Source: an uncultured Ruminococcus sp.
GTDB lineage: Bacteria > Bacillota > Clostridia > Oscillospirales > Ruminococcaceae
Length of the DNA stretch: 64,000 nt
Direction: 5' to 3'
Assembly (NCBI GenBank): GCA_902800795.1
Contig: CADCFQ010000014.1
Span: forward strand, 51,803 to 115,802
The first letter of the stretch is position 1; each line of letters opens with the position of its first letter. Under the pieces are notes generated by a model. The model was not told the origin of the DNA. It searched no databases and saw only the letters and a program-made list of their open reading frames with translations. Positions 1 through 8,253 of this stretch are shown piece by piece. The position numbers and the translations under genes are program-made.

Positions 1-81
1 AGTAATTTTCACCGGGTCTTAAAGTCCGTTTTAGTTTCAGAGGTTATTATATAAACAGAAAAACAAAAGGAGATGATCCCG

Positions 82-351
82 ATGACCGCTAACAAGTTTA
101 CTAAAAACATACTCACCATTTTTGCTGCCCTTATAGTTATGCTGTCCGCAGTTACGCTGACAGTCTCGGCAGCAGAGACCGACACCGACAACAGCACCTC
201 ACAGTCAGCCGCAGAAGAAAACCCCTCCACGGGGTCATCCACACCCTTTTCAAAAGCCCTCGGCATAGGCCTTGCGGCGGTGTCGATAGGAGCTATCGTC
301 CATTCCTATAAGGTCCTCGGCATAGCCGACTGCGACTGTGACGAGAGCTGA
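82..351 (+). CDS. small secreted/membrane protein with an internal NPSTG motif
   Basis: About 89 aa. An N-terminal Lys-containing hydrophobic signal segment (residues 6-30) is followed by a short acidic Ser/Thr stretch, an NPSTG motif, a second hydrophobic segment and a C-terminal tail that ends in CDCDES. The start at 82 is preferred over the ATG at 73 because GGAG at 69-72 leaves 9 bases before 82 but none before 73. NPSTG is also the anchor motif of the large surface protein at 14778-19364, so a sortase substrate is possible. However, the tail after the second hydrophobic segment is acidic and Cys-containing rather than Lys/Arg-rich, which is not a standard sorting signal. Function not recognised. 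A bidirectional terminator follows at 397-442. Confidence 0.7.
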   Translation: MTANKFTKNILTIFAALIVMLSAVTLTVSAAETDTDNSTSQSAAEENPSTGSSTPFSKALGIGLAAVSIGAIVHSYKVLGIADCDCDES

Positions 352-396
352 CATTATTCAAGCTTATAAGTTTCATATATTTCCTTCCTAAATCCC

Positions 397-442
397 AAAA
401 ACAGAAAACGCAGACCGCTTATGGCCTGCGTTTTCTGTTTTT
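397..442. terminator. bidirectional intrinsic terminator
   Basis: A long inverted repeat with arms AAAAACAGAAAACGCAG and CTGCGTTTTCTGTTTTT lies between the convergent genes at 82-351 and 456-899. Poly-T follows the stem on both strands, so it can end both transcripts. Confidence 0.85.
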
Positions 443-455
443 ATTCTGTGATTTA

Positions 456-899
456 TTACCTGTTTTCCAGCGCTGTTATCATATCTATCCTGCGCTGGTG
501 TCTCTCGTCTCCCGAGAACGGGGTGTCGATGAAAATATCTACAAGGTCAAGGGCTGTGCCCTCACCTACAACTCTTGCGCCGAAGCACAAAACGTTTGCA
601 TCGTTGTGCTCTCTCGAAAGCCTTGCCGAGAAATAGTCCGAGCAGCAGGCTGCCCTGATGCCCTTTATCTTGTTTGCTGCATAGGACATTCCAAGTCCCG
701 TTCCGCAGATAAGTATCCCCAGCTCACATTCGCCGCTTGTTACTTTATCACATACAGCCGCAGCCTTTTCGGGGTAGTCGCATCTCTCGCCCTCGGCACA
801 GCCAACATCCACAACCTCAAAGCCTCTCTTCTCAAGGTGAGCCTTTACCGCTGTTTTAAGCGCAGGTGCTGCGTGGTCGTTTCCTATTGCTATCTTCAT
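456..899 (-). CDS. rpiB: ribose-5-phosphate isomerase B
   Basis: 147 aa, the usual length of the RpiB/LacAB family. It interconverts ribulose 5-phosphate and ribose 5-phosphate in the cytoplasm (non-oxidative pentose phosphate pathway). Family motifs are visible: GNDHAA at the N-terminus, the ICGTGLGMSYAANK active-site Cys/Thr loop near residues 64-77, and REHNDANVLCFGARVVG near 96-112. The start codon overlaps the tsaB stop as ATGA, so it is translationally coupled and is the last gene of the chain that begins at fhs. A Shine-Dalgarno sequence AAAGGAAG lies inside tsaB. LacA/LacB-type isomerases are related, but the strict RpiB motifs and the housekeeping context favour rpiB. Confidence 0.93.
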   Translation of the reverse strand: MKIAIGNDHAAPALKTAVKAHLEKRGFEVVDVGCAEGERCDYPEKAAAVCDKVTSGECELGILICGTGLGMSYAANKIKGIRAACCSDYFSARLSREHNDANVLCFGARVVGEGTALDLVDIFIDTPFSGDERHQRRIDMITALENR

Positions 900-1618
900 T
901 TTGTCTCTTCCTTTCCCTGATTTTCACTGTGTGCCTTGTCCTTCTGTGCTTTTGTGGCCTGGAGATATGACACCTCAAGCCCGTCGGCATCTCCTGCCTC
1001 ATCTATATGCGCCACAGCCGCAAGACAAAGGGACGAAGCCTTCTGGAGCCTTACGCTCAGAGGCGCCGTTATCACCCTGTCGTCATCGGCAAAGAATTTA
1101 TCCTTTATCGCCTGTGCGTGGTCGCCGACCAGCATCAGCCCGCCGCTGACATCAAGGTCTGAGAACAGCTCGTCCTCTTTTATCACCTCGTCGGCACGCA
1201 GGCCCTTTATTGTCCTGCCGTCCGACTCGTAAATCCCTGCATAGCATATACCTGCTCTTGCAAACATCACCGCCGCTATCCTGCCCACATAGGGCAGACA
1301 GTTGAAGCTGAGCGCTTCCAGCGTGGATATGCCGATACATTTAAGGCTCTCCTGCCCGAGACACATCCCCTTTACAGCCGCACAGCCTATCCGAAGCCCG
1401 GTATAAGAGCCCGGCCCCTTAGCGATGGCCGCAAGGGAAATATCCGAAAAGCCCAGCCCCAGCTCTTTGAGGGCTTCGCTCACCATAGGCAGTATGACCT
1501 GTGAGTGGGTGAGCTTAGTGTAAACGGTCTTCTCCCAAAGAAGCTTTTCTCCGTCAGTCACCGCAACCGAAGCGGTCTTACCGCTGGTATCTATCGCTAA
1601 GATATGCAAACCTTTCAT
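896..1618 (-). CDS. tsaB: tRNA threonylcarbamoyladenosine biosynthesis protein TsaB
   Basis: 240 aa. TsaB is the pseudo-ASKHA partner that bridges TsaD and TsaE in t6A37 synthesis on ANN-decoding tRNAs. Visible family features are ILAIDTSG at the N-terminus, THSQ near residue 37, and KGPGSYTGLRIG near 66-77. It overlaps tsaE by 41 bases and rpiB by 4 bases. Start choice is uncertain: the ATG at 1618 has ACGGAG directly abutting it, while a TTG at 1609 has GGAG at a normal 9-base spacing and would give MHILAIDTSG, the more typical N-terminus. The TsaD gene is not in this window. Confidence 0.92.
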   Translation of the reverse strand: MKGLHILAIDTSGKTASVAVTDGEKLLWEKTVYTKLTHSQVILPMVSEALKELGLGFSDISLAAIAKGPGSYTGLRIGCAAVKGMCLGQESLKCIGISTLEALSFNCLPYVGRIAAVMFARAGICYAGIYESDGRTIKGLRADEVIKEDELFSDLDVSGGLMLVGDHAQAIKDKFFADDDRVITAPLSVRLQKASSLCLAAVAHIDEAGDADGLEVSYLQATKAQKDKAHSENQGKEETK

Positions 1619-2036
1619 CTCCGTCTATAGTTATTTTTCTTGTCTCATCGTCTATCCGCTCCAGTGTTATCACCGTCAGCGGCTCCGGGAGGTCCTCTGC
1701 GATATTCTCCGACCACTCCACAGCCAGAACGCTGTCGGAGTCGAGATAATCATAGAAGCCCGTGGTCTCCAGGTCCATAGCAGAGGTTATCCTGTACATA
1801 TCAAAGTGATAAAGGGTAAGCCCCCTGCCCCTGTATTCATTGACCAGCGCAAAGGTAGGCGAAAACGCCTGGTCGCCAAGCCCCAGCCCCATTGTCAACC
1901 CTCTGGTCATAGTGGTCTTTCCGGCGCCCATGGAGCCCTTGTAGGCTATTATATCACCGCCTCTGAGCTTTTCTCCGATGAGCCTGCCCAGCTCCACCGT
2001 CTCCTCGGGGGAGCTTGTCAGATATTCATAAGGCAT
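1578..2036 (-). CDS. tsaE: tRNA threonylcarbamoyladenosine biosynthesis ATPase TsaE
   Basis: 152 aa, standard length. TsaE is the P-loop ATPase of the TsaBDE complex in t6A tRNA modification. The Walker A motif GSMGAGKTT sits near residues 34-42, followed by the conserved FSPTFALVNEY segment and the YHFDMYR block; VEWSENI near 106 is the usual late motif. GAGGTG just upstream, inside the end of the preceding lipoprotein gene, serves as ribosome binding site. Only two bases separate its start from that gene's stop, and it overlaps tsaB, which indicates one transcript. Confidence 0.94.
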   Translation of the reverse strand: MPYEYLTSSPEETVELGRLIGEKLRGGDIIAYKGSMGAGKTTMTRGLTMGLGLGDQAFSPTFALVNEYRGRGLTLYHFDMYRITSAMDLETTGFYDYLDSDSVLAVEWSENIAEDLPEPLTVITLERIDDETRKITIDGDERFAYLSDRYQR

Positions 2037-2038
2037 CC

Positions 2039-2857
2039 TTACACCTCGCTTGCTGTTGTATAGGCAACGATGAAAAGCGCATCATTGCCGATTATATCCT
2101 CAAGGGTCTCAAATCCATATCGCCCTTCGCTCTCGTTATAGCGGTTGAACACATAGTGCTCCCCGTCCTCGGTCATTATAAAGACCGTGTGAAGCGGGCT
2201 GAACACGTTTCTGCCCGTATGAAACGACAGTATCACAGGCTTGCCTGCTTCTATAGCCTTACGACAGTCGTCGGGGTCTAAGTATCTGTCATAGGCTATA
2301 CCCAGCGCATCAAAAAGACCTCTTATCTTTCTCGGGTTCGAGCCCAGCTTTCCGCTTTTATCAAACATTGCGTTCTGCTCAAAGTCAAAGGCGAGCCTTG
2401 CCATATCACGGGCGTTTCCGGTATAGAGAAGATAGTTATAGGCAGCTATGACCTCACAGCCCACGCCGGAGAAGGAAACGTCCCCCAGCACAAGGTCACA
2501 CACAGGCGCATTGGCCTGGCCGTATTCGATAAAGCCCTCGATGCCGACGCTTTGGTTCCTCTGATAATTTCTGACACTTCTGTCATCTGCCGGGAGCTTT
2601 TGATAAAGCTCCTCAAAAAGCTTCCAGCTCATCTGCTCCTCCGCTTCTTCATCCGCCTGCGAACTATCATCAGGCGCAAGACTGTCCTCCGCCGCCGCAG
2701 ACGTTGTCTGAACTGTCGTGGTCTCTGCGGTCTGAACTGTTGTAGTCTCTGTGGTCTCCAAAGGAGCGGAAGTCTCCGTCCTGCCGCTGTCAGTCTTCCC
2801 CTTGCAGCCGGCCAGCAGACACACAGCCAGAGCCACGGTAACAAGCCTTTTCATCAT
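2039..2857 (-). CDS. C39-like cysteine peptidase lipoprotein
   Basis: 272 aa. A type II signal peptide ends in the lipobox LLAGC (Cys18), followed by a Thr/Ser/Glu-rich linker to about residue 75, so the protein should be tethered outside the membrane. The C-terminal half looks like the peptidase_C39_2 family: GVGCEVIAAYN (Cys134, position of the nucleophile), LHTVFI (His223) and FNRYN (Asn238) form a plausible papain-like Cys-His-Asn triad. Substrate unknown. Its start overlaps the stop of the upstream metallopeptidase-like gene by 4 bases and its stop lies 2 bases before tsaE, so two surface-peptidase candidates are embedded in a housekeeping tRNA-modification operon. The activity is inferred from motifs only. 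Confidence 0.75.
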   Translation of the reverse strand: MMKRLVTVALAVCLLAGCKGKTDSGRTETSAPLETTETTTVQTAETTTVQTTSAAAEDSLAPDDSSQADEEAEEQMSWKLFEELYQKLPADDRSVRNYQRNQSVGIEGFIEYGQANAPVCDLVLGDVSFSGVGCEVIAAYNYLLYTGNARDMARLAFDFEQNAMFDKSGKLGSNPRKIRGLFDALGIAYDRYLDPDDCRKAIEAGKPVILSFHTGRNVFSPLHTVFIMTEDGEHYVFNRYNESEGRYGFETLEDIIGNDALFIVAYTTASEV

Positions 2858-4080
2858 ATCTCACCCTTGTCGGCATAGTAGCCAAGCATAAGGTCCACCA
2901 TCCTGCCGTAGGACTCCGCTCCGTCGGAAACGCCGTTCATTTTCAGGCTGGTGTCCATAGCCTTGTCGGCTATCTCGCCAACGGTCTCGCTGTCAAAGAC
3001 AGTATCCTCTGCTTCCTCAACGCTCTGCCAGTACCGGCGGTTAGCGTCCACATCCGCCCAGACAAGGTCGCTCACCCTGCTGTCAAATTCATACTGCTTC
3101 TCATCGGAAGCATAGTCGAAGATCTTCCCTCTGACTTTCAGGAATGCACAGAGGTATCCCGAATAGCGGTAATCCGTATTGTCGCTGCGGCTGCAGGCCA
3201 TAAAGGAGATGAAATTCGCTTCGTCCTCCCTTATGTAGCCCTTTGTGTGGGCAAGCTCATGGCAGACGGTATTGGGCAGCTTAGCCTTATACATATCGTT
3301 ATTGTAGTTTGCCTCCATGGAGAACGGCATATAGAGTCCCATAAGGTCCATCTGGCTCATAAAGAACGAGAAATAAATGGGCTTTGGTCTGACTGTGAAG
3401 CCGTCAAGGTTCACAAATTCCTCCCCGAGGTCCTCCACAGCTTTTCTTGCGGTCTCGTTCACATCCGCCGTCAGGACAAAACGCCCCTGGCTGTCACGCT
3501 TCACCCGGGTGCTCAGCTCATTGAGCTTGACCGTCAGTGCGTCGCCCAATTCCTCAAGCTGCTTGTGAGTATACTTGCCATGAGAAATGCCGTTGAGCTC
3601 GGCAAAGGACGAGCAGTGATAAAGGATGAAGCAGTTGAGAGTCTGGACCGAGAGGACGAACACGAATATCCAAAGATAAACGTAGCCAAACACCCTGGCT
3701 ATCCTTTTGCGGCTTTTTTTGAGAGCTATCACCAGTACCGCCAGCACCACCAGCGAAAGCGGCAGCCCGAACACGGCTATCACCAGAAGCAGCTCTCCGA
3801 AGGAGAACGGCAAAAGCGATGTCAGCCGTCCGTAGGTCTCACACCACACAGGAAAGATATGAGCAGTATAAAAATCACAGAAGGCTGTGCTCTTCCAGGC
3901 TATGAGATTAAGAAGCCCCATAAAGGCAGACACTATCAGCGCCGCCAGCACAAGCTTCGGCATACGAAAGTGCTTTTTGCTCACGGCCTCTTTTTCTCCG
4001 TCATCCGTTTTCGACGGCGCCTCGGCCTTTGTCTCTTCAAGCAGCTGTTCCAACTTTCTCACCCTCCCATAAACGGGCAT
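2854..4080 (-). CDS. DUF3810-family membrane protein with HExxH motif
   Basis: About 408 aa. A charged N-terminal cytoplasmic stretch is followed by three hydrophobic helices (roughly residues 43-62, 93-120 and 130-155) and a large domain with CHELAHTKGY, a zincin-type HExxH at about 274-278, followed by an acidic EDEANF that could supply the third ligand. The family resemblance is to DUF3810, presumed membrane metallopeptidases of unknown substrate. A GTG at 4095 would extend the ORF, but GAGGG at 4086-4092 is well spaced for the ATG at 4080. That ribosome binding site lies inside a hairpin (4083-4107). Translationally coupled to the C39-like lipoprotein gene. Confidence 0.78.
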   Translation of the reverse strand: MPVYGRVRKLEQLLEETKAEAPSKTDDGEKEAVSKKHFRMPKLVLAALIVSAFMGLLNLIAWKSTAFCDFYTAHIFPVWCETYGRLTSLLPFSFGELLLVIAVFGLPLSLVVLAVLVIALKKSRKRIARVFGYVYLWIFVFVLSVQTLNCFILYHCSSFAELNGISHGKYTHKQLEELGDALTVKLNELSTRVKRDSQGRFVLTADVNETARKAVEDLGEEFVNLDGFTVRPKPIYFSFFMSQMDLMGLYMPFSMEANYNNDMYKAKLPNTVCHELAHTKGYIREDEANFISFMACSRSDNTDYRYSGYLCAFLKVRGKIFDYASDEKQYEFDSRVSDLVWADVDANRRYWQSVEEAEDTVFDSETVGEIADKAMDTSLKMNGVSDGAESYGRMVDLMLGYYADKGEI

Positions 4081-4121
4081 AGCAGGCACCCTCACAAAGT
4101 GAGGATGCCCGGCATGAAATA

Positions 4122-5792
4122 TCAGAATAATCCGTAGATCTTGCCTTCGTTGTCACAGTCGATGCTCTCTGCCGCAGGCTTCTTGGGAAGACCCGGCATA
4201 GTGAGGATATCTCCTGTGTAGACGACCACAAAGCCTGCTCCTGCGGAGACCTTCATATCCCTTACGGTGATAGTGAAGTTCTCGGGTCTGCCAAGCTTTG
4301 CAGGGTCGTCCGAAAGAGAATACTGTGTTTTTGCAACGCACACGGGTATCTTGTCAAAGCCCAGCTTCTCGATCTCGGCAAGAGCCTTCTCGGCCTGGGA
4401 TGTATATGTAACGCCGTCTGCACGGTAGATCTCTTTTGCGATGATATCGAGCTTCTCCTTGATGGGGAGCTTCTCGTCATAAAGGGGAGCATACCTGCTC
4501 TCGCAGTTCTCGATAGTGGATACGACCTTGTTTGCAAGGTCGATACCGCCCTCGGAACCCTTTGCAAAGATCTCTGTCAGGGATACCTGTGCGCCCATCT
4601 CTGCACACACTCTCTCGATAACAGCTATCTCGGCATCTGTGTCGGAAGCAAAACGGTTTATAGCAACGACAACCGGAACACCGAATTTTCTCATGTTCTC
4701 GATGTGCGTTCTAAGGTTTACGGTCCCCTTTTCCAGAGCCGCAACGTTCTCTGTTGTAAGCTCTGCTCTGGGTACGCCGCCGTTATATTTCAGCGCCCTG
4801 ATAGTTGCTACCAGGACAACGCATGAGGGCTTCAGCCCTGCCATGCGGCACTTGATATCCATAAACTTCTCTGCTCCAAGGTCGGAACCGAAGCCTGCCT
4901 CAGTAACGGTGTAGTCTGAAAGCTTGAGCGCAAGCTTTGTTGCTCTTACCGAGTTGCAGCCGTGAGCGATGTTTGCGAAGGGGCCGCCGTGGATGAACGC
5001 AGGGTTGTTCTCCAGGGTCTGGACAAGGTTAGGCTTGAGTGCGTCCTTCAGAAGCGCTGTCATAGCGCCGCAGCCGCCAAGCTGGCCTGCATAGACGGGG
5101 TTGCCGTCAAGGTCATAGCCCACAAGTATGCTCTCCAGCCTCTTTTTAAGATCTGCAAGATCGCTTGCAAGGCAGAGGATAGCCATTATCTCGGAAGCAA
5201 CAGTTATCTGGAAACCGTCCTCACGGGGCACACCGTTTGCCTTTGAGCCAAGGCCGATGACCACCTGTCTCAGGGCACGGTCGTTCATATCCATACATCT
5301 CTTGAAAAGGATCCTTCTCTGGTCGATCCTCAGCGGGTTGCCCTGCTGGAGGTGATTGTCGATAAGGGCACAGAGAAGATTGTTTGCAGCTGTGATAGCG
5401 TGCATATCGCCGGTGAAGTGGAGATTGATATCCTCCATCGGAACTACCTGTGCATAGCCGCCGCCTGCGGCACCGCCCTTGATGCCGAACACGGGTCCTA
5501 AAGAAGGCTCTCTGAGTGCTAAAGCAGTTTTCTTGCCTATCTTGTTAAGGCTCTCTGCAAGGCCGACAGAAACAGTGGTCTTGCCCTCGCCGGCAGGTGT
5601 GGGGTTTATTGCGGTGACAAGGATGAGCTTTCCGTCGGGCTCGTTCTTTGTCCTCTCAAAAACGCTCTCCGAAAGCTTTGCCTTGAAATGACCGTATGGT
5701 TCGATCTCGTCCTCGCTTATGCCAAGCTTCAGGGCTATCTCCCCTATCTTTTTCATCTTTGCCTGCTTTGCGATCTCGATATCCGACAGCAT
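4122..5792 (-). CDS. fhs: formate--tetrahydrofolate ligase
   Basis: 556 aa, the standard length for FTHFS. It makes 10-formyl-THF from formate, THF and ATP, feeding purine and fMet synthesis and, where present, the Wood-Ljungdahl methyl branch. The nucleotide-binding loop [10 protein letters not shown] sits near residues 65-74, [25 protein letters not shown] sequence follows near 95-115, and [16 protein letters not shown] near 310. AAAGGAG precedes the ATG. It is first in a same-strand chain ending with rpiB; the next gene starts 41 bases after its stop. A sigma-A promoter lies about 90 bases upstream, with a short structured leader between. Confidence 0.97.
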   Translation of the reverse strand: MLSDIEIAKQAKMKKIGEIALKLGISEDEIEPYGHFKAKLSESVFERTKNEPDGKLILVTAINPTPAGEGKTTVSVGLAESLNKIGKKTALALREPSLGPVFGIKGGAAGGGYAQVVPMEDINLHFTGDMHAITAANNLLCALIDNHLQQGNPLRIDQRRILFKRCMDMNDRALRQVVIGLGSKANGVPREDGFQITVASEIMAILCLASDLADLKKRLESILVGYDLDGNPVYAGQLGGCGAMTALLKDALKPNLVQTLENNPAFIHGGPFANIAHGCNSVRATKLALKLSDYTVTEAGFGSDLGAEKFMDIKCRMAGLKPSCVVLVATIRALKYNGGVPRAELTTENVAALEKGTVNLRTHIENMRKFGVPVVVAINRFASDTDAEIAVIERVCAEMGAQVSLTEIFAKGSEGGIDLANKVVSTIENCESRYAPLYDEKLPIKEKLDIIAKEIYRADGVTYTSQAEKALAEIEKLGFDKIPVCVAKTQYSLSDDPAKLGRPENFTITVRDMKVSAGAGFVVVYTGDILTMPGLPKKPAAESIDCDNEGKIYGLF

Positions 5793-5879
5793 AGTAAAAA
5801 CTCCTTTTCAAAAGATTTTCATAACAGGACAAGCCCCGGCCGCAAAGCCGAAGACCCGTCCGCAGTGATCAGCTTATTT

Positions 5880-5908
5880 ATTATATCATACATATTTTAA
5901 AATTTCAA
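5880..5908 (-). promoter_or_regulatory. sigma-A promoter of fhs operon
   Basis: Read on the minus strand: -35 TTGAAA (5903-5908), a 17-base spacer, -10 TATAAT (5880-5885). The transcript would carry a leader of about 80 bases containing a nested GC-rich hairpin (5825-5862). Confidence 0.8.
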
Positions 5909-6292
5909 GGATAATAAATTAGAAATTCACAGCTTTTGCACGAGTTAAAAGATCCCGAACGATCCTTGACGAACAAGGCGGTCGAGGGCGGCCGCCTGAC
6001 TGCCCGGGCCACCGGATACCGGATCTGTCATTTCCGATCTGACATCTAAAATACACAAAAGAACAGCTCCGGTTTTGTACATATTAACAAAAAGTTTAAT
6101 AATTACAAATCGGTTACTCCAAACCACAATATATCGGGGTTTGCAGGGCTGTCTGCCTGTAAGATCACGGTTTTTAACAGAATATTCACACATTTAAGGG
6201 CGAAATGTGTTACAATTTGTAATATATAAATCGCCAGTGGAAGCGCAATTCGAGCTGGAAAAAGTTTTTTGCGTAATTTCACTATAAAACAC
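5909..6292. other. intergenic spacer between divergent fhs and regulator promoters
   Basis: This stretch lies between the fhs promoter and the promoter at 6293-6321. A GC-rich patch around 5970-6025 interrupts otherwise AT-rich sequence. No convincing ORF, RNA gene or repeat is visible. Confidence 0.5.
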
Positions 6293-6321
6293 TTGCAAAA
6301 ATTAAGATTTTTTGTTATAAT
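6293..6321 (+). promoter_or_regulatory. sigma-A promoter for the regulator/ftsEX cluster
   Basis: -35 TTGCAA at 6293-6298, 17-base spacer, -10 TATAAT at 6316-6321. The leader of about 95 bases contains two small hairpins: TGTCTGC/GCGGACA around 6340-6357 and GGGC/GCCC around 6373-6385. Confidence 0.82.
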
Positions 6322-6422
6322 GATTCTATACGGACTGCTGTCTGCTATGCGGACAGACAGATGAGTCAGAAAGGGCGCTATGCCCTGACAGAAAAATCAA
6401 TGCAGGTAAGAGGGGAAAAATC

Positions 6423-7508
6423 ATGTCAAACAGATTATTTCAGAGCGTAGTACATCAGATGCGTGACACTATCGACTGTGTTATCGGTGTTATCGATGAG
6501 AACGCAACGATCATTGCTTGTTCCGAGCTTTCGCAGGTCGGCTTCACCAATGAGTTCGTTTCTCTTGATCTTGGCGACACACATGACATCTTCGTCCGTG
6601 ACGGCTATACCTACAAGCCTTTCGGTGCTCACATGAAGCCTGACTATGCTGTGTTTGTAGAAGGCACAGACGAAGTGGCTGCCAAGTATGCAAGCATACT
6701 TGCCATCACCCTTTCCAGTATCAAGCAGTATTATGACGAGAAGTATGACAGAAACAACTTCATCAAGAACGTCATACTCGACAACGTTCTTCCGGGAGAT
6801 ATCCATGTCAAGGCAAGAGAGCTTCATTTCAGCTCGGACATCTCGAGAGTTGTCCTGCTCATAAGGATAGTTTCCACAAACGATGTATCGGCTTATGATG
6901 TTATACAGAACCTGTTCCCTGACAAGAACAAGGATTTTGTGTTCAATATCACCGAGAGCGATATCGTGCTTGTCAAGGAAGTCGCAAACGGCATCGAGTC
7001 GAAGAGCCTGGAGAAGCTCGCACGCTCCATTTCGGACACACTTTCCAGCGAGTTCTATACCAGAGTAAATGTTGGTATAGGAACTGTTGTTGAGGGTGTG
7101 AAGGATCTTGCAAGAAGCTTCAAGGAGGCTCAGATCTCTCTTGAGGTCGGCAAGGTATTCGACACAGACAAGAACATCGTTTCCTATGATGATCTGGGTA
7201 TTGCAAGGCTTATCTATCACCTTCCGACAACGCTTTGCGAGACCTTCCTCAAGGAAGTGTTCAAAAAGGGTTCCATCGAGTCTCTCGATCACGAAACTCT
7301 TTTCACAATACAGAAGTTCTTTGAAAACAACCTCAACGTTTCCGAGACTTCGAGAAAGCTGTTCGTACACAGAAACACTCTGGTGTACAGGCTTGAAAAA
7401 ATCAAGAAGCTCACAGGTCTTGACCTGAGAGAGTTTGACCATGCGATCATCTTCAAGATCGCTCTGATGGTAAAGAAATATCTTTCCGCAAACCCGGTCA
7501 AATTCTGA
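6423..7508 (+). CDS. PucR/CdaR-type helix-turn-helix regulator
   Basis: 361 aa, cytoplasmic, no signal peptide or membrane segment. The C-terminal 60 residues fit the PucR/CdaR helix-turn-helix family: a helix with FFENNLNVSETSRKLF, then VHRNTLVYRLEKIKKLTG and LDLREFD. The middle region resembles the GGDEF-like domain that accompanies this HTH, and the N-terminal 120 residues are a probable sensory domain whose ligand cannot be read from sequence. Strong ribosome binding site GAGGGG. It sits 58 bases upstream of ftsE in the same orientation, suggesting a role in controlling the cell-division/hydrolase cluster, though that link is inference from adjacency. No operator could be identified. Confidence 0.82.
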   Translation: MSNRLFQSVVHQMRDTIDCVIGVIDENATIIACSELSQVGFTNEFVSLDLGDTHDIFVRDGYTYKPFGAHMKPDYAVFVEGTDEVAAKYASILAITLSSIKQYYDEKYDRNNFIKNVILDNVLPGDIHVKARELHFSSDISRVVLLIRIVSTNDVSAYDVIQNLFPDKNKDFVFNITESDIVLVKEVANGIESKSLEKLARSISDTLSSEFYTRVNVGIGTVVEGVKDLARSFKEAQISLEVGKVFDTDKNIVSYDDLGIARLIYHLPTTLCETFLKEVFKKGSIESLDHETLFTIQKFFENNLNVSETSRKLFVHRNTLVYRLEKIKKLTGLDLREFDHAIIFKIALMVKKYLSANPVKF

Positions 7509-7566
7509 TCTCGCAGCCGTGAGCGTGGAGGCTGTGTCCCTCCATAATACTAAGGCGGTGTAAAAT

Positions 7567-8253
7567 TTGGTAGAGTTTAAAGACGTATCCGTCACCTATT
7601 CAAGCGGTGTGGATGCGCTGAACAAAGTCAACCTCAGGATCAACGACGGCGACTTTGCCTTCGTTGTCGGTGCTTCCGGCGCCGGAAAGAGTACGCTGAT
7701 CAAGCTCGTGCTCAAAGAGATAGACGCAACGAGCGGAACTGTTCTGGTCAACGGCTTTAACCTGAGAAAATTAAGAAGACGCAAGATCCCGAAGCTTCGC
7801 CGTACCATCGGCGTTGTGTTCCAGGACTTCAGACTGATACCCACGATGACTGTTTATGAGAACGTGGCTTTCGTACTGAGAGTTATAGATGCTCCGGCAA
7901 AGTATATCAGGAGCAGAGTTCCCTATGTTATCAGCCTTGTGGGACTTTCGGATAAGGCAAAGGCTTATCCTACTGAGCTTTCGGGCGGTGAGCAGCAGCG
8001 TGTGGCGCTTGCAAGAGCGCTGGTCAATGACCCCAAGCTGATAATCGCCGACGAGCCGACGGGAAATATAGATCCCGCCCTTTCCTACGAGATCGTTGAG
8101 CTGCTCAAGGGCATCAACGAGTGCGGCACCACCATTCTTATGGTAACTCACGAGCATGATCTGGTGCGCTATTTCGGAGGAAGGATAATCAACATCAACA
8201 AGGGCTCTATCGCCTTTGATGAGGTGGTGGAGGGCTCGAATGAAAGTAAGTAG
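7567..8253 (+). CDS. ftsE: cell division ATP-binding protein FtsE
   Basis: 228 aa ABC ATPase that with FtsX forms the membrane complex activating peptidoglycan hydrolases at the septum. Walker A GASGAGKST at 35-43, signature LSGGEQQR near 138-145, Walker B LIIADEPTGN and the switch VTHEHD are all present. The start is a TTG at 7567 preceded by AAGGCGGTG; no ATG fits the conserved VEFKDVS N-terminus. The 3' end overlaps ftsX by 14 bases. The two M23 hydrolases downstream are the expected partners. Confidence 0.95.
   Translation: MVEFKDVSVTYSSGVDALNKVNLRINDGDFAFVVGASGAGKSTLIKLVLKEIDATSGTVLVNGFNLRKLRRRKIPKLRRTIGVVFQDFRLIPTMTVYENVAFVLRVIDAPAKYIRSRVPYVISLVGLSDKAKAYPTELSGGEQQRVALARALVNDPKLIIADEPTGNIDPALSYEIVELLKGINECGTTILMVTHEHDLVRYFGGRIININKGSIAFDEVVEGSNESK

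Noticed and set aside
2333..2346. GGTTCGAGCCC, similar to a tRNA T-loop
   Set aside because: It lies inside the C39-like lipoprotein gene in a well-formed reading frame, and no acceptor or anticodon stem can be built around it.
3247..4137. Long plus-strand ORF of 296 codons
   Set aside because: It is the complement of the DUF3810 gene, has no ribosome binding site and gives a His/Gln-rich sequence without domains.
5821..5880. THF riboswitch before fhs
   Set aside because: The conserved THF riboswitch sequence blocks are not present; only a short nested hairpin is seen.
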